Assembly (NCBI RefSeq): GCF_051851475.1
Contig: NZ_JBPUSJ010000005.1
Coordinates: forward strand, 124,001-188,000
DNA: 64,000 nt
Origin: Carboxylicivirga taeanensis
GTDB taxonomy: Bacteria; Bacteroidota; Bacteroidia; Bacteroidales; Marinilabiliaceae
Direction of reading: 5' to 3'
Shown here one piece after another: positions 55,271 to 63,330 of the stretch (the first letter of the stretch is position 1; every line of letters begins with the position of its first letter). The translations under genes were made by a program, and so were the position numbers. The notes under the pieces are model-generated. The model was not told where the DNA came from. It saw nothing but the letters and a program-made list of their open reading frames with translations, and made no database searches.

Positions 55271-55345
55271 CACGCTGCCATAAAGCATACCTTGCCGCAG
55301 GCACAACACAAGGTACGCTGCATGCATGCAGCCACCGTTGGCTGC
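55260..55345 (+). repeat. attC-like palindromic element A
   Basis: Outer pairs GCAGC (55260-55264)/GCTGC (55341-55345) and AAC (55269-55271)/GTT (55337-55339) enclose inner arms GCTGC/GCAGC (55274-55278, 55328-55332) and TACCTTG/CAAGGTA (55288-55294, 55309-55315). The 14-nt loop CCGCAGGCACAACA is nearly identical to that of element B. Confidence 0.65.
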
Positions 55346-55385
55346 AAACAAAAAGAACGAACCGCAAAACTTGAAACTATATATT

Positions 55386-56786
55386 ATGGAAACAAGACTA
55401 CCAGGAAAAGATGAGTATAAAAAATTATTAGATTTAAAGGAAGATCACTTTAATGATTTAAAAAGCAAGGATATTAAGCCTTCTAAATTGCAAGAAACTT
55501 TTGTTGCTTTTGCTAATGCAGACGGAGGTGAAATCTGGATTGGTGTTGAAGATGAAAAAAAAACAAAAGATAGATTAAAAGGATTTCAAACAAAAGAAGA
55601 AGCAAATGATATTTTACATACTGTACTTGAATTAACAGAGCCTGCTGTTGAAAATGTAGATGTAGAATTTATCGATTTTAATGATAAAGGTTTTGTTCTT
55701 CATTTAAACATCCCCAAAAGCTCTAAGGTTCATTATTGTTCAAATGGTGATTGCTTCTTAAGAATAAACGCACGGAAAGACAAGATAAAAGGAGATAGAA
55801 TTACTCAGTTAGGATATGCTAAGGGTGCTTTAGTATATGAAAAACAACCAATTGACATTTTGGATGTAGATGAATTTGAATATAATGAAATTCTATTCGA
55901 TTATATGGTAAGAGTAAAATCTAATTTAGATGTTCCAATTTTTCTAAAGAAACAAAGGTTATTAAGTTTCAGAGAAAAAGAATTAAAACCTAATGTTGCT
56001 TGTGCTTTACTTTTTGAAGAAGAACCTCAGGCAACATTAGATACCCGATGTGCTATAAAAGTATATCGTCTTTTGACAAGCGATGATACATATAAAAGGG
56101 AACAATTAAAAGAAGCTCCCAAAACGATAAATGGTCCAATTGAAAACCAGATACATGAAGCCATCAAATTAGTTAATGAATTATTAAAGGATACATCTAT
56201 AACAGTTAATGGAGAATTGGAAAAATTCATTTATCCAAGTAAAGCAATTCATGAAATTTTAGTTAACGCTGTAATTCATCGTGATTACAGTTTAAACGAT
56301 GATATACATATTCGCATATTTGATAACAGAATTGAAGTTATTAGTCCAGGAAAACTACCTGGATATATTACTTTAAATAATATATATAATGAACGTTTTT
56401 CAAGAAATCCTAATATAGTAAGGCTGCTGCATAATTTACCAGATCCTGTGAATCATGATATAGGTGAAGGTCTTGATACAGTGAAAAATGAAATGAAAAA
56501 AGCAGGATTAATTGACCCTATTATTGAAGAATTGGATAATTCCGTTAAAATTACAATAAAACATAAGAGACTTGCTTCGTTAGAAGACATAATTCTAAAT
56601 TATCTTTCAGAAGACTCTAGTAATTCAACGATTACGAATCGGATGGTAAGAGATTTAAGTGGAGAGGATGATGTGAATAAAATAAAAAAAGCTTTTCAGA
56701 AGTTAAGAAAATTAGGAAAAATTGAACCTGTTGATGAGAATGCGTCTGCTTTTAACTTTTCTTACAAGATTATCGATAAAGCTTAA
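55386..56786 (+). CDS. AlbA_2/Schlafen-type putative DNA-binding regulator
   Basis: The product (466 aa from this ATG) has an N-terminal AlbA_2 domain (ETFVAFANADGGEIWIGV, about residues 32-50), a middle domain, and a C-terminal HATPase-like segment (AIHEILVNAVIHRDYS, then IEVISPGKLPG), the layout of proteins called ATP-binding or putative transcriptional regulators. A final ~70 residues is winged-helix-like. The frame extends to an ATG at 55326 inside the attC-like element, which I reject. Such proteins occur often as cassette or defence-island genes; function unknown. Confidence 0.75.
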   Translation: METRLPGKDEYKKLLDLKEDHFNDLKSKDIKPSKLQETFVAFANADGGEIWIGVEDEKKTKDRLKGFQTKEEANDILHTVLELTEPAVENVDVEFIDFNDKGFVLHLNIPKSSKVHYCSNGDCFLRINARKDKIKGDRITQLGYAKGALVYEKQPIDILDVDEFEYNEILFDYMVRVKSNLDVPIFLKKQRLLSFREKELKPNVACALLFEEEPQATLDTRCAIKVYRLLTSDDTYKREQLKEAPKTINGPIENQIHEAIKLVNELLKDTSITVNGELEKFIYPSKAIHEILVNAVIHRDYSLNDDIHIRIFDNRIEVISPGKLPGYITLNNIYNERFSRNPNIVRLLHNLPDPVNHDIGEGLDTVKNEMKKAGLIDPIIEELDNSVKITIKHKRLASLEDIILNYLSEDSSNSTITNRMVRDLSGEDDVNKIKKAFQKLRKLGKIEPVDENASAFNFSYKIIDKA

Positions 56787-56808
56787 TAAATTGATTAAAA
56801 GGTCAGCA

Positions 56809-56937
56809 GCTAACACGCAATATACGTAAGCCATGGGATGTGTGTAATTTAAACTTTTGCACATTTAATAAAATTTGTACTGGGTTGATAGCTAACTGCC
56901 ACGCAATCTGCCACTACTCATGCAATTTACCGTTGGC
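56809..56937 (+). repeat. attC-like element D (weak pairing)
   Basis: GCTAAC (56809-56814) can pair with GTTGGC (56932-56937) if one T-G pair is allowed. Inner arms are poor. Its right part (56885-56934) repeats at 61112-61162 with about 80 percent identity by eye. Confidence 0.4.
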
Positions 56938-57050
56938 ATTAAGAAACAAACACTATAGTGCCTTTTTATAAAATCCCATTTCATATGCCATGCATGCAAA
57001 GTACATTTTAATCTCAGAAATGAATTATTTAACTCAACACAGATAAAAAG

Positions 57051-57491
57051 ATGAAAACAACTTTCTTGATTCTATCCTTATTAGTATTCTCAGTTAATAC
57101 TTTTAGCCAAGACACGCCAGAAAAGATTATCGAAGATTTCTTTACCACTTATGGTAAAAATAAACCAGATAAAGCGATTGATAACCTCTATACCTATTCT
57201 CCTTGGTTGAATTCTGAGGCCGATGTAGTTATTAAACTGAAAACTCAATTCCGGGATTTAAAACAACTTGTTGGAGAATATAACGGGTATCAACTCTTAA
57301 CAAAAAAGAGTCTCGGTGATTGTTTTGAGCTTTACGTTTTTCTAGTGAAATATGACCGCCAACCCTTTCGTTTTACATTTGAATTCTATAAACCCAAGGA
57401 TAAGTGGATAACTTACAGCTTTTCATATGACTATGATTTGGACGATGATTTAGAAGAAGCTGCTAAATTTGACTTACTAAAAGATGAATAA
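57051..57491 (+). CDS. Small secreted hypothetical protein
   Basis: The 146-aa product has a signal peptide (cleavage near FSQDT) and a compact ~125-residue domain opening PEKIIEDFFTTYGKNKPDKAID, which resembles the first helix of NTF2-like or related alpha+beta folds. The end is very acidic (DLDDDLEEAAKFD). No family is assigned with confidence. It is a single-gene unit between elements D and B. Confidence 0.55.
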   Translation: MKTTFLILSLLVFSVNTFSQDTPEKIIEDFFTTYGKNKPDKAIDNLYTYSPWLNSEADVVIKLKTQFRDLKQLVGEYNGYQLLTKKSLGDCFELYVFLVKYDRQPFRFTFEFYKPKDKWITYSFSYDYDLDDDLEEAAKFDLLKDE

Positions 57492-57495
57492 ATGC

Positions 57496-57580
57496 ATGCT
57501 TTAACAATGGCTATAAAGCATAGGCTTGCCGCAGGCGCAACACAAGCCTACAGCTTCAAAGCCGTAACGTTGGCAAGCAT
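57496..57580 (+). repeat. attC-like palindromic element B
   Basis: Outer pairs ATGCTT (57496-57501)/AAGCAT (57575-57580) and AAC (57503-57505)/GTT (57569-57571) enclose GGCT/AGCC (57509-57512, 57560-57563), AAGC/GCTT and TAGGCTTG/CAAGCCTA (57521-57528, 57543-57550). The loop matches element A except one base, and the length (85 bp) is nearly the same. Confidence 0.68.
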
Positions 57581-57592
57581 AATAATAGCGAT

Positions 57593-58225
57593 ATGAAAAA
57601 CAAATTTACACTGACTACTATTATTCTATTTTTTCTCATCAATACGACTAACGTAATAGGTCAAATTGACACTATTTATAGGGCTAATAATCTTGGCTAT
57701 GAAATTGGTAAGAAAGGTAATGGTGGTAAACAAGGTGTTTGGAAAACTTATACATCGGAAGGAAAACTTATAGCTATTAGCGAATATCAAAATGGATTAA
57801 AACATGGAGAACGGATTTGGTATTATGACTCAGGTAAAATTTGTAGTAAAGAGATATATAAAAATAATCATTTTAAAAAAGGAACCTATTGGGATAAAGA
57901 AGGAAATGAGGTAAAGCAATATGATATTATAGAAAAACCAGAGTATCCAGGAGGACTTGATTCGCTTAGAAGTTTTATCAATAGAAACCTAACTTATCCA
58001 CTTAAAGCTCAATCAAATGGCGTTCAAGGTAAAGTTTATGTTGAGTTTGTTCTTTCTAAAGATGGCAATATTACTAACCCTAAAGTAGTCAGAACCCCTA
58101 GCGAACTATTAAATGAAGAAGCGATTAGAGTAGTCAGCCTAGCAAATGGTTGGAAACCTGGTAAACTCCATGGAGAATCTGTTGAAGTTACTTTTACGAT
58201 CCCAATAAAATTTGTGCTAAACTAA
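57593..58225 (+). CDS. MORN-repeat protein with C-terminal TonB domain
   Basis: The 210-aa product has a signal peptide, two or three YwqK-type repeats (GVWKTYTSEGKLIAIS, GERIWYYDSGKI), and a C-terminal TonB-like domain (about 125-210) with the GVQGKVYVEFVLSKDGNI and GWKPGKLHGE motifs. There is no membrane anchor other than the signal sequence. Such MORN-TonB proteins are common in Bacteroidota and their role is not established. Confidence 0.75.
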   Translation: MKNKFTLTTIILFFLINTTNVIGQIDTIYRANNLGYEIGKKGNGGKQGVWKTYTSEGKLIAISEYQNGLKHGERIWYYDSGKICSKEIYKNNHFKKGTYWDKEGNEVKQYDIIEKPEYPGGLDSLRSFINRNLTYPLKAQSNGVQGKVYVEFVLSKDGNITNPKVVRTPSELLNEEAIRVVSLANGWKPGKLHGESVEVTFTIPIKFVLN

Positions 58226-58234
58226 TAATTAAGC

Positions 58235-58368
58235 TTGCCAACACGCTGGAATAAAGCATGGCTTGGTTTGCTCGTCCTGACGCCTTTGTCTAGCGTCCTG
58301 TAAATCCTAAAGGGTGACACGACACCACGACCAATTCGCCACGACTAAATCCAGCAACCGTTGGGCAA
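58235..58368 (+). repeat. attC-like palindromic element C
   Basis: TTGCC (58235-58239) with GGCAA (58364-58368), AAC (58240-58242) with GTT (58360-58362), and GCTGGA (58245-58250) with TCCAGC (58350-58355) form the paired ends. GTTGGGC at 58360-58366 fits the integron core consensus GTTRRRY exactly. The segment ATAAAGCAT next to CTTG is shared with elements A and B. Confidence 0.68.
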
Positions 58369-58379
58369 CACTCCCCCTA

Positions 58380-58430
58380 TAAACCTAGAGATTGATTTTA
58401 AAACAAGCTAATCAATCTCTTAAGGGTTTA
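58380..58430. repeat. Strong hairpin between element C and the amidohydrolase gene
   Basis: AGAGATTGATT (58387-58397) pairs perfectly with AATCAATCTCT (58410-58420), extended by TAAACC/GGTTTA (58380-58385, 58425-58430), with a 12-nt loop. There is no T-run, so a terminator role is not favoured. Further on, GTTAGGC at 58532-58538 is another exact GTTRRRY match. Confidence 0.6.
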
Positions 58431-58606
58431 TTGATTTCTGAAGCGAAGGTAAAATTGGGAGCATTAAACAGGTGAAATTTAGAGATTAGCACAAAAACAT
58501 AAATCACTGAAATACCGACGTTTATTTTTGCGTTAGGCAGAATTTTGACCAAAAACTGTAACAAAAGATTAGGCTTTCTGTCTAATAAAGTAAAAAATCA
58601 ATCAAA

Positions 58607-60031
58607 ATGAAATTCTTAAAACATCTAATGCTGTTTACAGTTATCAGCTTCAATTTAAACGCCCAAAGCAATTCAAGTTTAAAAAACAACCAACAAGCGA
58701 ACACTACTTATGCCATAAAGAATGTGAATGTAATTCCAATGACCAAAGAAAATAAAGTCATTGAAAACACTACAATTTTAATAAAGGAAAACAAAATCTA
58801 CTCTATCAATAAGTCAATCCCTAAAGACGCTACAATTATTGACGGAACCGATAAATGGCTAATTCCTGGATTAATTGATATGCACGTTCATACACTTGCC
58901 GATGGAAGTCCTTTTGTAATTTATCCAACTAAAGGACCATTAGTAAGCTATAATACACAGTACAATATGACACCTTACATAGCTAATGGTGTTACAACTG
59001 TTTTTGATTTAGGAGCAAGAACAGAACATTTTGGGCAACGTAATGAAATTATAAGAGGCGATGTAATTGGTCCGCGGATGGCATTAGCCAAAGTAATTGG
59101 AGGCAAAAAATCGAATCCAATAGCTAAAACCCCATCTGATGGAAGAAATGCAGTACGTTTTGCCAAAGAGGAAGGCTATGAATTTATCAAGGTATACACT
59201 TGGTTAGATGAAGAAACCTTTAAAGCGGTTATAGATGAAGCCAAAAAACAAAATATGAAAGTGGTAGGTCATATTCCAGTTGCTTTCGAGGGGAAACCAG
59301 CCAAAGATTTTTTTGTTCCCCATTTTGGTTTAATTGCACACGCCGAAGAGTTATCGAAACAAACAGGCGATTACAGCTATGAAAAAGCACAGGAATTTGC
59401 ACGTTTAGCAAAAGATAATGGCACTTGGTTAATTCCTAATCTAACCAATATGCTTTCCATTAGCCAACAGGCTAAAACATTACAGAGCATCCAAAACTTA
59501 CAAGGCTTTAAATATGTCCATCCTCTTATGCAAAGTAAATGGTTAACTTCAAATGGTTACTATGGAGCATCTGATAAATTAATTGAATATTATAATAAAC
59601 TCTACAACTTTCATATTCTTATTGTAAAAGCGTTTAAGGAAGCTGGCGTGCCTATGGTGGCAGGAACAGATGCTGGAATCTCTGGTATTGTTTGGGGATT
59701 TTCGCTTCACGACGAACTTAAATTGTTAGTAGAATCTGGATTGACTAATGAAGAGGCATTGGCTTCTGCAACACGATTAGGAGCTGAATGGCTTGAAATT
59801 GGCGATAAATTAGGAACAATAGAAACAGGAAAGTTTGCAGATTTGATTTTGTTAGATGAAAACCCTTTAGATAACATCAGCAATACACGAAAAATTTCAG
59901 GTGTATTCGTAAATGGTAAATGGATTGACAGAAGCAAAATAGATATAATGCTTTCAGATGTTGAGAAATGGAATAATGCCAACAAAGAAAGATATGATTG
60001 GAACGACCTCTTGAATAGTTTAAAAAATTAA
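58607..60031 (+). CDS. Secreted metal-dependent amidohydrolase
   Basis: The 474-aa product has a signal peptide and the imidazolonepropionase-type amidohydrolase fold: PGLIDMHVHTLADG (metal HxH near residue 92), FIKVYTW (Lys-bearing strand near residue 194), VVGHIP and AHAEEL (His residues near 220 and 245), and AGTDAGISG (Asp near residue 354). The C-terminal GKFADLILLDENPLDN closes the beta sandwich. Substrate is unknown; secreted members hydrolyse dipeptides or cyclic amides. It is the longest single cassette-like gene here. Confidence 0.85.
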   Translation: MKFLKHLMLFTVISFNLNAQSNSSLKNNQQANTTYAIKNVNVIPMTKENKVIENTTILIKENKIYSINKSIPKDATIIDGTDKWLIPGLIDMHVHTLADGSPFVIYPTKGPLVSYNTQYNMTPYIANGVTTVFDLGARTEHFGQRNEIIRGDVIGPRMALAKVIGGKKSNPIAKTPSDGRNAVRFAKEEGYEFIKVYTWLDEETFKAVIDEAKKQNMKVVGHIPVAFEGKPAKDFFVPHFGLIAHAEELSKQTGDYSYEKAQEFARLAKDNGTWLIPNLTNMLSISQQAKTLQSIQNLQGFKYVHPLMQSKWLTSNGYYGASDKLIEYYNKLYNFHILIVKAFKEAGVPMVAGTDAGISGIVWGFSLHDELKLLVESGLTNEEALASATRLGAEWLEIGDKLGTIETGKFADLILLDENPLDNISNTRKISGVFVNGKWIDRSKIDIMLSDVEKWNNANKERYDWNDLLNSLKN

Positions 60032-60069
60032 TAAAAAAACTGTGCCTTACAGTGGCCCATAACGCATAT

Positions 60070-60135
60070 GGAGGCCAACTAATTTTGGATGTTTTGTGAC
60101 TTCGGCAGACCACGGCAAATTGGTGAGTTGGCTCC
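60070..60135 (+). repeat. attC-like palindromic element E
   Basis: GGAG-G-CCAAC (60070-60079) pairs with GTTGG-CTCC (60127-60135) apart from one bulged G, and AATTTTG (60081-60087) pairs with CAAATT (60116-60121). It is the shortest of the set (66 bp), and its loop differs from A and B. Confidence 0.6.
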
Positions 60136-60265
60136 GCTCAATTTGGAGGGTTGGTGAGGTTAATTTCGCCTACGATGATAAGCGGCAAGCCTTTGGCAAT
60201 ATAGAGGGAGCGAAGGAGTCCATTATCAGATGAATGAATTACTTTTAAATAGAGGATTAGAAACA

Positions 60266-61051
60266 ATGGAAACTTTAAGTCTGATTTATTATTCACCGAC
60301 AAAAACGACACAAAAAATTGTTAGGGAAATTGGTCAAAACATGGGATTTAAACTTATCTCAGAGAATAACATTGCCGAAAATAGGACCGAATCAATGGCC
60401 AAAATAACTAATAATTGCCTCACTATAATTGGGATGCCTGTATATGCAGGACGCTTGCCAATAACAGCTGTTGAGACACTAAAAAAGGTTCAGTCGAATC
60501 AATCGCCGGCAGTCATTGTGGTTGTGTACGGTAATCGAGATTATGATGATTCACTGTTAGAACTTAAGGAAATTGCAAGTAATTGTGGCTTTAAGATAAT
60601 TGCCGGCGCTGCATTTATCGGAGAACATTCATATTCAACGAATGAAAAACCGATAGCCAAGAACAGACCGGATAAACAAGATTTAGAAAAGTGTAGGGAT
60701 TTTGCTGGGATGATAACTGAAAAAATGAAGGATATCAACTCGCCCTCAGAACTGAATATACCGGGTAACCATCCCTATAAAGCGCATAAACAATTTCCTG
60801 CAACTGCACATCCAGAAACAGATAATGATCGCTGCAATCAATGCGGTGTTTGTGTCGATTCATGCCCTACCAATGCGATAACCATCCAAGAAACAGTTAT
60901 AACAAACGGTGAATTGTGCACGTTATGCTGTGCTTGTGTAAAATATTGTCCTGATGAAGCGAGAACCTTGGATAACTCAATAGTCAATACAATTAGAGAT
61001 AACCTGTTTCTCAATTGTTCAATGAGAAAAGAACCCAAATATTTTGTATAA
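60266..61051 (+). CDS. EFR1-type flavodoxin-ferredoxin protein
   Basis: From this ATG the product (261 aa) starts METLSLIYYSPTKTTQK, the flavodoxin phosphate loop. A VVVYGNRDYDDSL segment follows. Two 4Fe-4S binding motifs lie at the C-terminus: CNQCGVCVDSCP (near residue 192) and CTLCCACVKYCP (near residue 221). EFR1 proteins carry electrons between FMN and Fe-S clusters in the cytoplasm; partners are not evident here. The frame extends to an ATG at 60230, which adds 12 residues before the flavodoxin start and cannot be excluded. Confidence 0.82.
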   Translation: METLSLIYYSPTKTTQKIVREIGQNMGFKLISENNIAENRTESMAKITNNCLTIIGMPVYAGRLPITAVETLKKVQSNQSPAVIVVVYGNRDYDDSLLELKEIASNCGFKIIAGAAFIGEHSYSTNEKPIAKNRPDKQDLEKCRDFAGMITEKMKDINSPSELNIPGNHPYKAHKQFPATAHPETDNDRCNQCGVCVDSCPTNAITIQETVITNGELCTLCCACVKYCPDEARTLDNSIVNTIRDNLFLNCSMRKEPKYFV

Positions 61052-61111
61052 GTAATGGCAGGCGAAGTGGTAAATATCAAGGTTTGTAGCCTGCTCAAAC
61101 TGCTTAGTGGC

Positions 61112-61162
61112 TTGATAGGTTACTGCCACGCAATCTCCTACTAATTCGTGCAATTTTCCGTT
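61112..61162 (+). repeat. Repeat F, copy of the right part of element D
   Basis: It matches 56885-56934 at about 40 of 50 positions by eye, including ACTGCCACGCAATCT and the terminal CCGTT. A paired left half is not evident. It closes the plus-strand array before the dnaK terminator. Confidence 0.5.
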
Positions 61163-61186
61163 CCTTTACTAACTAATACAACACAA

Positions 61187-61219
61187 AAATCCCGGTAAAA
61201 CAGCGTTTTACCGGGATTT
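61187..61219 (-). terminator. Intrinsic terminator of dnaK
   Basis: A perfect 14-bp stem (AAATCCCGGTAAAA / TTTTACCGGGATTT) with a 5-nt loop lies about 33 bp after the dnaK stop, and the minus strand continues in T residues. Confidence 0.9.
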
Positions 61220-61251
61220 GTTTATTCTCGTCTATCGCTTACGATAGTGGT

Positions 61252-63159
61252 TTACTTTACTTCTTCGAAGTCTACATCAGTTACTTCGTCATCTTTACCG
61301 CCTTGCTGTGCGCCGGCATCAGGTCCTGGTTGTGCACCACCCTGAGCACCTGCCTGCTGGCTGGCGTTGTACATCTCTTGCGAAGCTGCCTGGAATACTG
61401 TGTTCAACTCAGTAGTTGCAGCATCGATAGCCGCAATGTCCTGTGCTTTGTGGGCTTCTTTCAGCTTCTCAAGCGCCGCTTCGATAGGTTGCTTTTTGTC
61501 GGCTGGCAATTTGTCACCAAACTCTTTCAGTTGCTTTTCAGTTTGGAAAATCAAGCTGTCAGCACCATTCAACTTATCGATTTTTTCTTTGGCTTGCTTA
61601 TCAGCATCTGCATTTGCATCCGCTTCTTCTTTCATGCGTTTGATTTCGTCATCAGAAAGGCCTGAAGAAGCTTCGATACGAATACTCTGCTCTTTGCCGG
61701 TAGCTTTATCCTTAGCTGTTACATGCAAAATACCGTTGGCATCAATATCGAATGTTACTTCAATCTGAGGTGTTGCACGTGGTGCTGGTGGAATACCATC
61801 CAGGTGGAAACGGCCAATGGTTTTGTTGTCTTTAGCCATTGAGCGCTCACCCTGCAACACATGAATCTCTACTGATGGCTGGTTGTCAACCGCAGTTGTA
61901 AAGGTTTCTGATTTCTTGGTTGGAATCGTTGTGTTCGCTTCAATTAATTTTGTCATTACACCACCCATGGTTTCAATACCCAATGAAAGAGGCGTTACGT
62001 CAAGAAGCAGAACGTCTTTTACTTCTCCGGTTAATACACCACCCTGGATAGCCGCACCAATGGCAACTACTTCATCAGGGTTTACACCTTTTGACGGCGC
62101 TTTACCAAAGAAATCTTCAACTACCTTTTGGATAGCTGGGATACGTGTTGAACCACCCACCAGAATTACTTCATCGATTTCAGAAGGGCTCATGCCAGCA
62201 TCTTTCAATGCCGCTTTACAAGGCTCAAGGGTGCGCTGAATCAGGTTGTCTGCCAGTTGCTCAAACTGTGAGCGCGACAAGCTGCGTACCAAGTGCTTTG
62301 GAATACCGTCAACAGGCATGATGTATGGCAAGTTGATCTCAGTATTAGTTGATGAAGATAATTCAATCTTCGCTTTTTCAGCCGCATCTTTCAAACGCTG
62401 CAGCGCCATTGGGTCTTTACGCAGGTCGATGTTTTCGTCTTTCATAAACTCATCGGCCAACCAGTTAATGATTACGTCATCAAAGTCATCACCACCCAGG
62501 TGAGTATCACCATTGGTTGATTTTACTTCGAATACGCCATCACCTAATTCCAATACCGAAATATCGAACGTACCACCACCAAGGTCGAATACGGCAACTT
62601 TCATGTCGCGGTCCATCTTATCCAAACCATATGCCAATGAGGCGGCTGTAGGCTCGTTGATGATACGGCTAACTTTCAGACCGGCAATTTCACCCGCTTC
62701 TTTAGTCGCCTGACGCTGTGCATCATTAAAGTAGGCAGGCACGGTAATTACTGCTTCAGTCACTTCTTGTCCCAGGTAATCTTCTGCTGTTTTCTTCATT
62801 TTCTGAAGAGTCATGGCAGAAATTTCCTGAGCTGAATATAAACGGTCATCGATTTTTACACGTGGTGTGTTGTTGTCCCCTTTAACTACTTCATAAGGCA
62901 CACGCTTTACTTCGTTAGGGATCTCATCATACATCGAACCCATGAAACGCTTAATCGAATAAATAGTCTTATGTGGGTTGGTAATAGCCTGGCGTTTGGC
63001 CGGATCACCTACTTTTCTTTCTCCACCTTCAACAAACGCTACGATTGAAGGTGTTGTTCTTTTACCTTCGCTGTTTGGAATTACAACCGGCTCATTTCCT
63101 TCCATTACAGAAACACAAGAGTTAGTTGTTCCTAAGTCGATACCAATAATTTTTCCCAT
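61252..63159 (-). CDS. dnaK: Chaperone DnaK (Hsp70)
   Basis: The 635-aa product has the usual Hsp70 length and motifs: GIDLGTTNSCVSVMEG start, VAVFDLGGGTFDISVLELG near residue 190, VGGSTRIPAIQKVV near residue 330, and the linker VLLLDVTPLSLGIE near residue 385. The acidic C-terminus DDEVTDVDFEEVK is typical. It folds proteins with DnaJ and GrpE, neither of which is in the window. A TAATTTTG box at 63199-63206 (minus strand) could be part of its promoter. Confidence 0.97.
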   Translation of the reverse strand: MGKIIGIDLGTTNSCVSVMEGNEPVVIPNSEGKRTTPSIVAFVEGGERKVGDPAKRQAITNPHKTIYSIKRFMGSMYDEIPNEVKRVPYEVVKGDNNTPRVKIDDRLYSAQEISAMTLQKMKKTAEDYLGQEVTEAVITVPAYFNDAQRQATKEAGEIAGLKVSRIINEPTAASLAYGLDKMDRDMKVAVFDLGGGTFDISVLELGDGVFEVKSTNGDTHLGGDDFDDVIINWLADEFMKDENIDLRKDPMALQRLKDAAEKAKIELSSSTNTEINLPYIMPVDGIPKHLVRSLSRSQFEQLADNLIQRTLEPCKAALKDAGMSPSEIDEVILVGGSTRIPAIQKVVEDFFGKAPSKGVNPDEVVAIGAAIQGGVLTGEVKDVLLLDVTPLSLGIETMGGVMTKLIEANTTIPTKKSETFTTAVDNQPSVEIHVLQGERSMAKDNKTIGRFHLDGIPPAPRATPQIEVTFDIDANGILHVTAKDKATGKEQSIRIEASSGLSDDEIKRMKEEADANADADKQAKEKIDKLNGADSLIFQTEKQLKEFGDKLPADKKQPIEAALEKLKEAHKAQDIAAIDAATTELNTVFQAASQEMYNASQQAGAQGGAQPGPDAGAQQGGKDDEVTDVDFEEVK

Positions 63160-63198
63160 TGTTATGCAATTATCTTGTTATTCTTTTAATGATTATTT

Positions 63199-63206
63199 CA
63201 AAATTA
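63199..63206 (-). promoter_or_regulatory. Possible -7 box of dnaK
   Basis: TAATTTTG on the minus strand fits TAnnTTTG about 40 bp ahead of the ATG. A TTTG at 63221-63224 is only 14 bp further upstream, shorter than the usual spacer. Confidence 0.3.
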
Positions 63207-63330
63207 CGGTGAGGGATAATCAAATGGTGTGCCATTAGTAAATGCGCTTCTTTTTGTGCAATAATGACAGGATGAATCCCAAAAGCAGGAAAACTCTGTC
63301 AGGTTGAGTGACAGAATGACAAGCCGGCGC

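Noticed and set aside
55326..55385. ATG at 55326 as the start of the AlbA_2 gene
   Set aside because: The added codons overlap the attC-like element; the AlbA_2 domain begins after the ATG at 55386.
53300..61170. Integron integrase gene
   Set aside because: I looked for a tyrosine recombinase in or near the cassette-like array on both strands and found none in this window.
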